Positions 35,145-43,462 of a DNA stretch of 64,000 nucleotides are shown piece after piece; position 1 is the first letter of the stretch, and each line of letters starts with the position of its first letter. The notes beneath the pieces are model-generated. The model was given only the letters and a program-made list of their open reading frames with translations. It did no database searches and was not told the origin of the DNA. Origin of the DNA: PHAA01 sp963665865 (GTDB lineage: Bacteria; Bacillota; Syntrophomonadia; Syntrophomonadales; Syntrophomonadaceae); NCBI GenBank assembly GCA_963665865.2, contig CAXXWF010000001.1, positions 3,286,001 through 3,350,000 of the forward strand, given 5' to 3'. The position numbers and the translations under genes were made by a program.

Positions 35145-35798
35145 TTATATTGTTGCTGGTGCTACCTGTGTGGCTGTAACCTTAATCAGCAGATTATAGG
35201 TTGTGCGAGAACCTCCACCCGCGGAAGCAACGCCAAGTGCAGTATCGGTTGTATCGGTTGCGCCAGCTGTTGCAGTAGTTCCATCAAAAGCCCATCTCCA
35301 GTAAACGGTATGACTAGTGTTTCCGCCTGCTTCGGCAAGCTGAATACCCAGGCCGTTTAATGCAGTTTTCAATGCGGCATCACCATTCAATATAACGGCT
35401 GTCCCATCCGTAAAAGGCTTATCAATGCTGTACTCCATAGGGACATTAGCGCCTGTTTTAGTAATATCAAAGGTAATATCCGCCGCAACGTCACTGTTGT
35501 TAGTTAGATTCAGAACAAAGTTGTCACTAATTCCAGGAGCAATGATTTTTGGAGTAGTTGTTAGGATATTTGTATTAAATGCGTGTGAAAATAAGTCAAG
35601 GTTCGCTACAGCCGGATCAATGGCAAAATCATGGGTACCCTCTTTAATAGCCAAGCTCCATTTGGCCACCAGGGCCGTATCCTGCCCAGCGTACACACTG
35701 GTGTACTTAGCGAAGGTTCCCGAAAGCATAACTGTTGAAATCAGACAGACTACTAAAAGCAGTCCCCCAAGTCTAAAAGTCTTTCCTGTAATATTCAT
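35145..35798 (-). CDS. TasA/camelysin-like major fibre-subunit candidate
   Basis: This 217-residue protein starts ATG behind AAAGGGGG. A signal segment (about residues 10-27) leads into SGTFAKYTSVYAGQD, a textbook SipW-dependent cleavage region. The mature part has IAPGISDNFVLNLTNNSDV (the AP/PG-x-F strand seen in TasA), VPMEYSID, VYWRWAFDGT and a DTALG segment. This is the camelysin/TasA layout. It immediately follows the first SipW gene of the operon (140-base gap), the same order as sipW-tasA in Bacillus. It is the best candidate for the major subunit. Confidence 0.85.
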   Translation of the reverse strand: MNITGKTFRLGGLLLVVCLISTVMLSGTFAKYTSVYAGQDTALVAKWSLAIKEGTHDFAIDPAVANLDLFSHAFNTNILTTTPKIIAPGISDNFVLNLTNNSDVAADITFDITKTGANVPMEYSIDKPFTDGTAVILNGDAALKTALNGLGIQLAEAGGNTSHTVYWRWAFDGTTATAGATDTTDTALGVASAGGGSRTTYNLLIKVTATQVAPATI

Positions 35799-35938
35799 AT
35801 TTTATCCCCCTTTATTTAATTCTCCTTATTTTTGCTTCGGTCGACGTGCGTTAGCTGCCGACCACCTCCCTTACCGTAATTTCCGTAATTTCCTTTCTTC
35901 TATCAAACCGTACTGCTAAATATCTATATATCAAGTTG

Positions 35939-36595
35939 TTAGCTTGGGAAGCTATCTTCCGTTGCTTCAGACTTGGTATTTTCCTTTTGGGCAGCTTTTA
36001 AAGCTGCCAGCTCAGCCTCGAGCTCGGCTTCACGACCGCCTTTTCTCTTACTGCGCCTATTGCGCGCTACCACATCATAAACTATAAACAGGCAAAGCGG
36101 GGTTACCACAAATATCAGCATGCCTATAGGAGTCTGCAGGAACATGGCAAACCTGCCTACGCCGCCAGCCCGCCCCAGGTATATGCCCTCTAATGTATCA
36201 GCCTTTACCGCGGCGGCGTCAGCACCGGTATTGGCATCCCCTTTGGTTAAGAATGATATGTTGCCATTATCATTTAATATATCGGTTACTCTATGTGTTA
36301 TTACAGTATTCTTATCGGATCTAAAAGTGATAATATCGTTCTTAGCAACCTTATCTGCAGTAATCTCCTTGGTCAGCACAATATCTCCGGTCAAGATGGT
36401 TGGCTCCATTGAGCCAGATAAGACAATAAAGGGCTTATAGCCCATAAAGTCTGGTACCTTATCCGGGTAGAGGTAAGACTTAACAATCATGGTTCCATTA
36501 ACGACAATAATCAAGGTTAGAAAAATACATACTGCAATACCAACGATGTTTAAAGTCTTTCTAAAAGTTGTGCTTTCGGATGTCCCATCTGCCAT
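35939..36595 (-). CDS. sipW: Type I signal peptidase, SipW/ER type (second of two)
   Basis: This 218-residue membrane protease has an N-terminal helix at about residues 15-38, catalytic Ser62 (LSGSMEPTI), His101 (ITHRVTD) and the LTKGDANTGAD motif with Asp120 and Asp126. A second helix is at about 148-168, followed by an unusually long charged cytoplasmic tail (RSKRKGGREAELEAELAAL). The GGAGG site precedes the ATG. It is the first gene of the matrix operon. It differs enough from the 173-residue paralogue downstream (tail and membrane segments) that the two probably serve different substrates. Confidence 0.93.
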   Translation of the reverse strand: MADGTSESTTFRKTLNIVGIAVCIFLTLIIVVNGTMIVKSYLYPDKVPDFMGYKPFIVLSGSMEPTILTGDIVLTKEITADKVAKNDIITFRSDKNTVITHRVTDILNDNGNISFLTKGDANTGADAAAVKADTLEGIYLGRAGGVGRFAMFLQTPIGMLIFVVTPLCLFIVYDVVARNRRSKRKGGREAELEAELAALKAAQKENTKSEATEDSFPS

Positions 36596-36796
36596 TTAGT
36601 CCGCCTCCATATTTTGCAAATTAAGCCCAAAAAGCCACCACATAAATGTAGTGGCCGGTTGCGTCTCAAGCTACTGTAGGTCAGACGCCCAATTTACGCC
36701 CACAGATCATCGCTTCCACATTAATATCCTATTATTCTACCTAATATATAATGCCTTGCTTTGCAAAATATGTCAATCTATTATTGGTTTTTGGGA

Positions 36797-36826
36797 TGAG
36801 ACAGGGGACGGTTCTGCTGCCTCCTT
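36797..36826. repeat. Degenerate GAGACAGGGGACGGTTCT repeat
   Basis: This is a copy of the GAGGCA...GGGACGGTTCT...TGCCTC family, with an imperfect stem, in the 253-base gap before the matrix operon. Nothing else was recognised in that gap apart from the AGGCGG ribosome site of the signal peptidase. Confidence 0.6.
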
Positions 36827-36848
36827 GCTCTGCACAATTCCCCTTCTT

Positions 36849-37187
36849 TTATTGTAAACATTTTTTCAGCCTATCCCTCTCTACCGGGCAGAGTAAATAG
36901 CCATATGCCCCGATTTCATGTGCATCCAATGCATAATTTCTATTATCGGAAATAAAAACAATCCGAATGTCGGGGTTCGTCTTTATCGCCCGGGCGGTTT
37001 TAAGCCCCGGTATTTGATCGTGTCCCAAACGAATAAAGCACCAATGAGGCGGGAACTTCCAGGTTCGTTTAATAAACTGGATATGGTCCTCGAAAACCTC
37101 AATCTCAGTCATCCTTACGCTTTCTGAAAGCCAAGCTATTAGCTGTTCCCGATCTATATTTTGTTCATCCAGAATATAGACTTTCAA
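36849..37187 (-). CDS. Receiver-like protein lacking the phospho-acceptor (pseudo-receiver)
   Basis: This 112-residue protein is a stand-alone receiver fold starting TTG behind GGGGGAAGG. The N-terminal acidic pair is present as YILDEQN. The strand that should hold the phosphorylated Asp reads FIRLGHD, so Asp is replaced by Arg53. The conserved Lys before Pro is Cys100 in YLLCPVERDRL, while Ser80 stands in the Thr/Ser place. The end is otherwise similar to the LLKPINPERLKK of the response regulator encoded next. It therefore cannot be phosphorylated in the usual way and may act as a protein-binding or small-molecule-responsive regulator. It lies between the matrix operon and its presumed two-component regulators. 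Confidence 0.8.
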   Translation of the reverse strand: MKVYILDEQNIDREQLIAWLSESVRMTEIEVFEDHIQFIKRTWKFPPHWCFIRLGHDQIPGLKTARAIKTNPDIRIVFISDNRNYALDAHEIGAYGYLLCPVERDRLKKCLQ

Positions 37188-37404
37188 CTCTACCTTCCCC
37201 CGTTGTTCACGAGACTACTGCAAATAAACATCGTCTTGTTTCACTTCCTGTTTTGATTATATAAAACGATTTTCACCAAAATTTCATCAAAGCAAAAATG
37301 ATAAAATAACCAGAAACCGCCTATCCATCAGGGTTTTGACAGATTGGCGGCTGGTAAGCATAAATTTATTTTATATTTTTATTTTTTACTTAATATTTCC
37401 AACC

Positions 37405-38502
37405 CTATTTGACGGGTAAGTAAAGCTCATACAATTTATGGTCCGGTTTAATCCCGAGTTCCTCGTTTATCAGTTTCGAATACGCGTTGAAATGCCTGAT
37501 GGCCTTTCTATTTTCACCGGTTTTCGCATAAACTCGCAACAGGAGTTGGGTGATAATTTCTTCATAAGGATTTTGGCGGTAGGCTTTGATTAACTTGGTC
37601 TCCGCCCTGTCATATTGTTCTTTCTCCATATACTGTCTGGCCAGCTGGATAAGGCACTGTTGGTAGAGACTCTCCAACCTCTCCCTTTCATAATCGGCCC
37701 AAGGATAGTCCCCACCTTCCAAATACTCTCCCGCAAAGAGGGATTCCATTTCTTCCAACAACTCCAGATTGGCAGCCAGATCGCATTTTTCCAGTTCATA
37801 TATGCGCTGTACATCATAATCAACCCCGCTGAGCTGCAAATTATAATCGCTGCCAATGTTGATCAGGCTCCTGTCAGCCCCGTATTCTTCCAAAGCCTTG
37901 CGAATATAGTATATACCGTTATAAAGCTGGCGGATGGCCTTTTCGGGTTCGTCCTCCGGCCAAAGTCTATCCAAAAGCTCCTCTTTGGTGATTTCCCGTC
38001 CTTGATTATGCAGCAGAAACGCAAAAAGCTCCCTGGTTTTTTCCGTCCGCAGTTTGATCGGTTCCTGATTTTCCCAAGCTACCTGAAAGTGTCCCAAACA
38101 TTTTATGCGCAGTCTGCGGGTGCTGTTCGGCTGGACTGCCGGCTTTTTATTTATCATCCGTTCTACTGTTTTTTTCAAGCGTTCAGGATTGATAGGCTTT
38201 AATAGATAATCCAACGCGTGCAGCTCAAAGGCTTCGATTGCATACTGGTCAAAAGCGGTCACAAAAACAATGTCCGTACCGAGGCTTAAGTCCAGGATCC
38301 TGGAAGCCGCATCAATTCCTCCCAGCTGCGGCATGTTGATATCCAGAAATACAACCTGCGGTTTCAGCCGCCCAATCGCTTCGATGGCTTCTAATGGATT
38401 TGTGTACATACCAACTATGGAAATCTCCGGGTAGGCTTTTAATAGATGCTCCAACCCGCGCAGCGCAGGCCGTTCGTCATCCACCAATACTGCCTTTATC
38501 AT
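37405..38502 (-). CDS. Response regulator with SARP-type (BTAD) output domain
   Basis: The protein of about 365 residues has an N-terminal receiver domain with Asp8/Asp9 (VLVDDERPA), phospho-acceptor Asp54 (VFLDINMPQ), Thr (FVTAFDQ) and Lys (LLKPINPE). From about residue 130 there is a winged-helix OmpR-like DNA-binding domain (LRTEKTRELFAFLLHNQGREITKEELLDRLWPE in part), followed by a BTAD helical domain with tetratricopeptide-like pairs to the end (LGIKPDHKLYELY). Such SARP-type regulators pair with 7TMR-DISM kinases. It is six to thirteen bases from the kinase stop, so the pair is co-transcribed. The ATG at 38502 is preferred over TTG at 38508. The downstream pseudo-receiver and the matrix operon are likely targets. 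Confidence 0.9.
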   Translation of the reverse strand: MIKAVLVDDERPALRGLEHLLKAYPEISIVGMYTNPLEAIEAIGRLKPQVVFLDINMPQLGGIDAASRILDLSLGTDIVFVTAFDQYAIEAFELHALDYLLKPINPERLKKTVERMINKKPAVQPNSTRRLRIKCLGHFQVAWENQEPIKLRTEKTRELFAFLLHNQGREITKEELLDRLWPEDEPEKAIRQLYNGIYYIRKALEEYGADRSLINIGSDYNLQLSGVDYDVQRIYELEKCDLAANLELLEEMESLFAGEYLEGGDYPWADYERERLESLYQQCLIQLARQYMEKEQYDRAETKLIKAYRQNPYEEIITQLLLRVYAKTGENRKAIRHFNAYSKLINEELGIKPDHKLYELYLPVK

Positions 38503-38514
38503 TCCCAATCACTC

Positions 38515-41500
38515 TCACTTCCGCTTAAATGGGACACACCATGTAACCTCGGTTCCAACCCCTGGAATACTGCTGATTTGTAATCCACTTCGGTAAAGCT
38601 TCCTTAACCGGTCCTCTATATTGGCCAGGCCCACACCGCTTCCAAATTCATGATTAACGTAAGGGTCTAATTTTTCTGGTTCCATACCTATGCCATTGTC
38701 CGCCACTTTAAAATGAAAAGCCGCATCGTCCCGCTTGATGCATATCTCGATCAGTCCGCCCTCAGCCTTCGGCAGTATCCCATGTATCACCGCGTTTTCG
38801 ACAATGGGCTGAAGCGTCAAAATCGGTATATTGCCCTCCAGATCGTCAGTCAGATCATATATTACTTTGATCCTTTCTCCAAACCGTGCCTTCTCGATCT
38901 CGAGATAGGCCCTGGCAAGCTCAAGTTCATTTTTTAACGGCACCAACTGGCTTAAATTTTTGAAATCAAAACTTCTTCTCAGGTAGTTTCCCAACTCTAT
39001 GATAAGATTCCTGGCTTGGTCCGTATCATATAATGAAATGGAAACAACGGTATTCAGCGCGTTAAACAAAAAATGGGGTTTAATCTGCGCCTGCAAAAAA
39101 GCCAGTTCAGAAGCCCGGGCTTTGTCCACCGATTGCTTCAGTTGTACGAGGGTCTTTACCCTAGCCAAAAGCTCATCAGCATCAAAAGGCTTGGTCAGGT
39201 AATCATTGGCTCCGGCTTCCATACCCATCACAATATCCTGAGTAGTGGTCCTGGCGGTCAGCATCAGTACAGGTAGTTCGGAAACTGTGAAGTTTTTTCT
39301 GATTTCACGGCATATCTCATAGCCTGATAGACCGGGCAGCATTACGTCCAGGATGACCAGGGACACATCAGCCGCTGCTTTGAATTCAGCATAGAATTCC
39401 TCGCTGGAAGTGACTGCCGTAATGGAATAGTTATCCATCTTCAGAATGCCAGCCAGAGAAATAAGATTGGTTTTATTGTCATCCACCAGTATGATATGTG
39501 GTCCGTCAGACGCATATCTATATTGGTAATCCTCAAAAAGCTTATCGCCATATCCGGCAGCGGCCATTTCGGCCTCCACTGCTGTATATGGCCATGATGC
39601 TGCTTCGGCGGCCGCGGTCGCAAGCGGCATAGTGAAATAGAATTTGGAACCGGTCCCGACCTTCGATTCGACGCGTATTTTCCCGCCATGAGATTCGACC
39701 ATATATTTGCACATGGGAAGCCCCAGTCCTGTGCCTTCGCTCCGGGTCAGGGAATCATCCAGCTGCTGAAAGGATTCAAATATGATGCCGAACCGGTCTT
39801 CGGGAATGCCAATTCCCGTGTCTTCAACACAGACTTCGACCATATCGCCCACCAGGGCCGCGGATACCATAATATACCCGTCTTCTGTGAATTTAACAGC
39901 ATTTCCCACCAGATTGTACAGTATCTGCAGCAACCGGTTTTCATCGGCATAAATATCCGGGAGATCATCCGGGAGATCGACCTGCATCTGCACGGTTTGC
40001 TTTTTATCCAACCATTCCAGTACATTCATAACGCTTTCCACAGCCCGTTTTAAGTTTACCGCCTGGCAATTCATTGGCAGGTCGAGATTCTTAAGTTTTA
40101 AATAATCGAGGATGTCACCTATCAGTTTGATGAGGCGTTTACCGCTGATGGTAACCATATTAAGAGCAGCTTTCTGTTTTTCATTTACCGCTCCTTCCGT
40201 TCCCCGGGATATACCGTCCGCGATGTTTATCATAGCGTTAAGGGGGGTCCTCAATTCATGGGATGTGTTGGCCAGAAACTCGTCCTTTAGTTTATCCAAT
40301 TTGATCAATTTTTTGGACAGCAGCTCAGCATTGCTGAAGGCTTCTGCCAAGCGTTTGGCCAGGACAATACCGTACAATAACAGGAATAAAAAGAAGCCGA
40401 AGGTGGAAAGCCCCTCAAAGCCGGAGGATATGACATTCTCATGATATAATATGTCTTGGACCCCTCCCAACATAACAATTATGGTGCCTGCAATTATGAT
40501 GGCTGAATCTGTCTTGTTTTGGGGATAAGCCCTGGCTGTACAAACAGTTGCATAGGCAGTCATGATCAATGCGATTGCTTGCATGAGGTATACCAGTTGA
40601 GTATATAGATGAATGGGTGAAATTATGACCAACAGCGATATGAAAACGGCATATACGGTAAACAATCTATTAACCTTACGTGAAGTTTGCTCAGGGAATA
40701 ATTCTGCAGTAAGGTATGCGAAGAAAACAGGAGCCCAGACCAAGCAGATATAATCTACGGCAACTGTAACCTGGTAAGTTGCCCAAGGGAAAATGCTGTT
40801 TATAAAATGGTCTCCATATATTATGGTCCGCCCCAGGAAAGCAAGACACAGCAGGGCAAAGTACAGGCTGCTTTTATCTTCCTTGCGCATAAAAAAAATG
40901 CAGAAGTAGTAAAGGGCCATCATGAGGAAAGCTCCGACCAAAAACAAGTCTTTATAACCGATGTCTTTGTCATATGCAACTATTTTGGCAACGGAACCCA
41001 TAATAATTGGGTACCAGGCCCCGCCGCGGGCATAGGAAAAATTAGCTACTTGGAGAATTATATCGAAGCTGGTGGATGGTTGAACAAATGAAACCGCAGC
41101 CGGACGGTATTCAGGCGTAAAATGCTGCTGGTCCACGCCGACCTTGCCATTAGAAGCTACTAGCGTGTCGTTTATGAAGAGGTTGTAAGCGGTTGAAACC
41201 GTAGGCATTCTGATGCCAACGGCCTGACCTTCTTTGGCATTCACGACTTTCAGTCTGTAGGTCGCATATCCATAGCTGGGGAGGTTTTGGCCGTTTATTT
41301 CATAGCTGTTCCATACCTGAGGTACTTCAGCCAACAAATCGGATTGGGAATCGCTGTCACGGAAGTCATCGTAGGTGAGCAGCTTGCACCAATAAAACTC
41401 CCACTCTCCGTTAAGGTTGATAAGCTGGTTATCGGCTGAGTCCCAGTCGGACAGATCAAGCGTGCCCTGTTGCAGCTTGGGTTGTCCAATTCTAAAGTCC

Positions 41501-41598
41501 GTCAGCCCCGACCTTCCGAACAGCACAAAAAATATTGCCGCCATAATAATGATAAGCAACAATATTCCCAATAAGTCTTTTTTAATGATCCGCTTCAT
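38515..41598 (-). CDS. Hybrid sensor kinase: 7TMR-DISM sensor, HisKA/HATPase, receiver, and LytS-type kinase module
   Basis: The protein of about 1027 residues begins at ATG 41598 (CAGGAG upstream; the longer frame to 41655 has no ribosome site). An N-terminal helix is followed by an extracellular jelly-roll domain (about 40-205) and seven membrane helices (about 215-415), the 7TMR-DISM arrangement. Next is a classical kinase module: H-box His447 (SHELRTPLN), N-box and DTGIGIPE, then a receiver with Asp751 (VILDVMLPG). The C-terminus is a second, LytS-type kinase module with IKPHFLFNALN (His842), LQPIVENAVIHG and GSGVGLANI. It could phosphorylate the adjacent SARP regulator. The fold of the sensor domain suggests a carbohydrate ligand, which is inference. 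Confidence 0.93.
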   Translation of the reverse strand: MKRIIKKDLLGILLLIIIMAAIFFVLFGRSGLTDFRIGQPKLQQGTLDLSDWDSADNQLINLNGEWEFYWCKLLTYDDFRDSDSQSDLLAEVPQVWNSYEINGQNLPSYGYATYRLKVVNAKEGQAVGIRMPTVSTAYNLFINDTLVASNGKVGVDQQHFTPEYRPAAVSFVQPSTSFDIILQVANFSYARGGAWYPIIMGSVAKIVAYDKDIGYKDLFLVGAFLMMALYYFCIFFMRKEDKSSLYFALLCLAFLGRTIIYGDHFINSIFPWATYQVTVAVDYICLVWAPVFFAYLTAELFPEQTSRKVNRLFTVYAVFISLLVIISPIHLYTQLVYLMQAIALIMTAYATVCTARAYPQNKTDSAIIIAGTIIVMLGGVQDILYHENVISSGFEGLSTFGFFLFLLLYGIVLAKRLAEAFSNAELLSKKLIKLDKLKDEFLANTSHELRTPLNAMINIADGISRGTEGAVNEKQKAALNMVTISGKRLIKLIGDILDYLKLKNLDLPMNCQAVNLKRAVESVMNVLEWLDKKQTVQMQVDLPDDLPDIYADENRLLQILYNLVGNAVKFTEDGYIMVSAALVGDMVEVCVEDTGIGIPEDRFGIIFESFQQLDDSLTRSEGTGLGLPMCKYMVESHGGKIRVESKVGTGSKFYFTMPLATAAAEAASWPYTAVEAEMAAAGYGDKLFEDYQYRYASDGPHIILVDDNKTNLISLAGILKMDNYSITAVTSSEEFYAEFKAAADVSLVILDVMLPGLSGYEICREIRKNFTVSELPVLMLTARTTTQDIVMGMEAGANDYLTKPFDADELLARVKTLVQLKQSVDKARASELAFLQAQIKPHFLFNALNTVVSISLYDTDQARNLIIELGNYLRRSFDFKNLSQLVPLKNELELARAYLEIEKARFGERIKVIYDLTDDLEGNIPILTLQPIVENAVIHGILPKAEGGLIEICIKRDDAAFHFKVADNGIGMEPEKLDPYVNHEFGSGVGLANIEDRLRKLYRSGLQISSIPGVGTEVTWCVPFKRK

Positions 41599-41633
41599 AA
41601 AATAACTCCTGTTGGGGAGGCATGAGGATGGTT

Positions 41634-41789
41634 CGAGACCACTGAAAAAGTACATGTTTTGTCATCCTGAGGAGCCGAAGGCGACGAAGGATCTTTTCAA
41701 CAAAAACGTGTAATTCGCATTTATATGATTGCAAGATGCTTCGCTAACGCTCAGCATGACACATTTAACGGACTTTTTCAGTGATCTCG
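41634..41789. mobile_element. MITE-like element with nested inverted repeats
   Basis: The outer ends CGAGA-CACTGAAAAAGT (41634-41651) and ACTTTTTCAGTG--CTCG (41772-41789) are inverted copies with one base or two of interruption. Inside is a second inverted pair, GTCATCCTGA...AAGGATCT and AAGATGCTTCG...CAGCATGAC (41661-41760). It is about 156 bases with no coding capacity. The inner repeat is related to 24127-24206. A short ACGGTTCT repeat piece follows directly. Confidence 0.65.
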
Positions 41790-41852
41790 GACGGTTCTTT
41801 TGCCTCCTCTAAAATTACTGCAAAGGGTTCTAAAGGGCCTGCTATTTTGCAT

Positions 41853-41883
41853 AAATAACTCGGGGTCAAACCCCGAGTTATTT
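41853..41883. terminator. Palindrome of the AATAACTCGGGGTC family
   Basis: A perfect 14-bp stem (41853-41866 / 41870-41883) with a three-base loop ends in TTTG and overlaps the stop codon of the NYN-domain gene. It is a probable terminator for that gene and one of the cleanest copies of the repeat. Confidence 0.75.
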
Positions 41884-42627
41884 GTTTTTAATATATTTAT
41901 GGGTTATATAAGGGTGATTGGTTTTCCGCGACTGAATTTCAAATTGTTTTAAAGATGATATAAAGGGGGTAAGCTTGGCGTGTCCATAGTTTCGAGTATC
42001 AAAATCCGGGTAACGTTTATTAAGTTTTTTACCAACTTCACCTAAAAACGCCCAGCCGTCATCATCTGAACTCTCGGTTACAATAACCTTAATAGCTTCT
42101 ATTACTTCATTTATATTAGCCATGCCTTCTTGGGGAACTTCCTGCTTTTCAATCCTGGCATTGGCATTCGTTTCATGGGAATGGGCAGGGATGGCCATTA
42201 ACACTTCCAGATATTTAAACTTCTCACAGGCAGATATGAAGGGTGTAGGCGTTTTCTTCTCGCCCATGCCGATAACATACATTCCGGCTTCTCTTAGCCG
42301 GGCCGCCAGCTTAGTGAAATCACTATCACTGGAAACAATGCAGAACCCATCCACATTTTTTGAATAGAGAATATCCATGGCGTCGATTATCAAAGCTGCA
42401 TCGGTCGCATTTTTGCCGGTTGTATAGCTATATTGCTGAATGGGGGTTATGGAGTAATTTAGCAGCACCGTTTTCCATGATGCCAGCTGCGGTTTGGTCC
42501 AATCTCCGTAAATTCGCTTATATGTAGGTGTCCCATGGTTGGAAATTTCATCAAATATATATTTTATATATTTATCCGATACATTATCAGCGTCAATCAA
42601 AACCGCAATCTTTCTGTCGTTTTCCAT
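41878..42627 (-). CDS. NYN (PIN-like) domain protein with C-terminal OST-HTH/LOTUS domain
   Basis: The protein of about 249 residues starts at ATG 42627 with a GGGGGGA site; the longer frame to 42696 runs into a repeat. The NYN/LabA-like nuclease domain (about 1-150) has the acidic residues in VLIDADNVS, NATDAALIIDAMDIL and VSSDSDFTKLAARLREAG, matching the metal-binding Asp pattern of the family. The C-terminal ~75 residues fit an OST-HTH/LOTUS domain (DDGWAFLGEVGKKLNKRYPDFDTRNYGHAKLTPFISS in part), thought to bind RNA or G-quadruplexes. Together it is likely an RNA-processing enzyme. It stands alone between repeats. Confidence 0.88.
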   Translation of the reverse strand: MENDRKIAVLIDADNVSDKYIKYIFDEISNHGTPTYKRIYGDWTKPQLASWKTVLLNYSITPIQQYSYTTGKNATDAALIIDAMDILYSKNVDGFCIVSSDSDFTKLAARLREAGMYVIGMGEKKTPTPFISACEKFKYLEVLMAIPAHSHETNANARIEKQEVPQEGMANINEVIEAIKVIVTESSDDDGWAFLGEVGKKLNKRYPDFDTRNYGHAKLTPFISSLKQFEIQSRKTNHPYITHKYIKNK

Positions 42628-42662
42628 ACAATATCCCCCCTGCCAATATTCACTATGTTCTG

Positions 42663-42769
42663 TTTTTATCTTAGAGCACCCTGATCTATACGTCAATAAC
42701 CCGGGGCAGACCCTAAGTTATTCGCCTTAGAACGATAAACGAGGCGTGAGAACCGTCCCCACACCTTAG
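42663..42769. repeat. Composite dispersed repeat (three families in series)
   Basis: Three repeat units are joined: the TTAGAGCACCCTGATC...ACGTCAATAA unit (also at 27052), a degenerate AATAAC-CGGGGC-GACCC-GTTATT palindrome, and the TTAGAACGATAAACGAGGC...AGAACCGTCCCC unit. The last two occur in the same order at 44926-45001. Confidence 0.7.
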
Positions 42770-42827
42770 AAGAAAAAAGCAGATGTAAAAGGGAAAATTT
42801 AAAAACTGTTGAATAATAAGCTTTATT

Positions 42828-43418
42828 ATGAAAAGTAAACGTAAAAGAATTAAATTAATATTTGTACTGCTGGCTTTTTTATTTGTTGCTCTAATTGGAA
42901 AACTTGCAGGTCAATTTCTGGTGGTAAATGAACAACCCCAAAAAGTAGACGTTATTATTATTCTAGCTGGGGATCGCGGTTATCGTACCGAACGGGGAGC
43001 TGAATTATTTCATGCTGGGTATGCTCCCTATATAATTGTATCTGGTGGTCCGATATATAACAACATAACTGCTGCTGATTTAATGATGAATCATGCTATG
43101 GAGTTGGGTATACCGGCAGAGGATATTATAAAAGAATCTTATGCCGATAGTACCTATCAGAATGGTGTTTATACTAAGGAAATAATGGAACAGCGGGGCT
43201 TTAAGTCAGTTATTATCGTTTCATCTGAATTCCATATGCGACGGGTCAAGTTGGTTTTTGAACGAGTTTTTAAAGATACGGATATTAAGCTTATATATTG
43301 CGCGGCAAAAGATCCTACGTTTGACCCTGATCATTGGTGGAGCAGTAATAAAAGCATCATGAATACATTTAATGAGTATGTTAAGTTGATGGGATACTTT
43401 TTTAATCGGGATAACTAG
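42828..43418 (+). CDS. YdcF family (DUF218) membrane-anchored protein
   Basis: This 196-residue protein has one N-terminal helix (residues 9-30) and a DUF218 domain with VIIILAGDRGYRTERGAELF, YIIVSGGP and the ESYADSTYQNGVYTKEIM segment, matching YdcF/SanA-like proteins. These proteins bind nucleotides and are linked to envelope functions or vancomycin tolerance (SanA). Its role here is unknown. The ribosome site is weak. It lies 29 bases before the transglutaminase-like gene, so the two may be co-transcribed. Confidence 0.87.
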   Translation: MKSKRKRIKLIFVLLAFLFVALIGKLAGQFLVVNEQPQKVDVIIILAGDRGYRTERGAELFHAGYAPYIIVSGGPIYNNITAADLMMNHAMELGIPAEDIIKESYADSTYQNGVYTKEIMEQRGFKSVIIVSSEFHMRRVKLVFERVFKDTDIKLIYCAAKDPTFDPDHWWSSNKSIMNTFNEYVKLMGYFFNRDN

Positions 43419-43462
43419 TTAAACTATCGGATTAGCGATAGTTTAATATGGGGAGTGCCACT

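Noticed and set aside
37615..38202. Open frame of 195 codons on the plus strand
   Set aside because: It is the antisense shadow of the SARP regulator gene, with no ribosome site or family match.
41853..41883. AATAACTCGGGGTC palindromes as small regulatory RNAs or operators
   Set aside because: They occur at gene ends in both orientations and look like repeats that serve as terminators. No promoter was seen for them.
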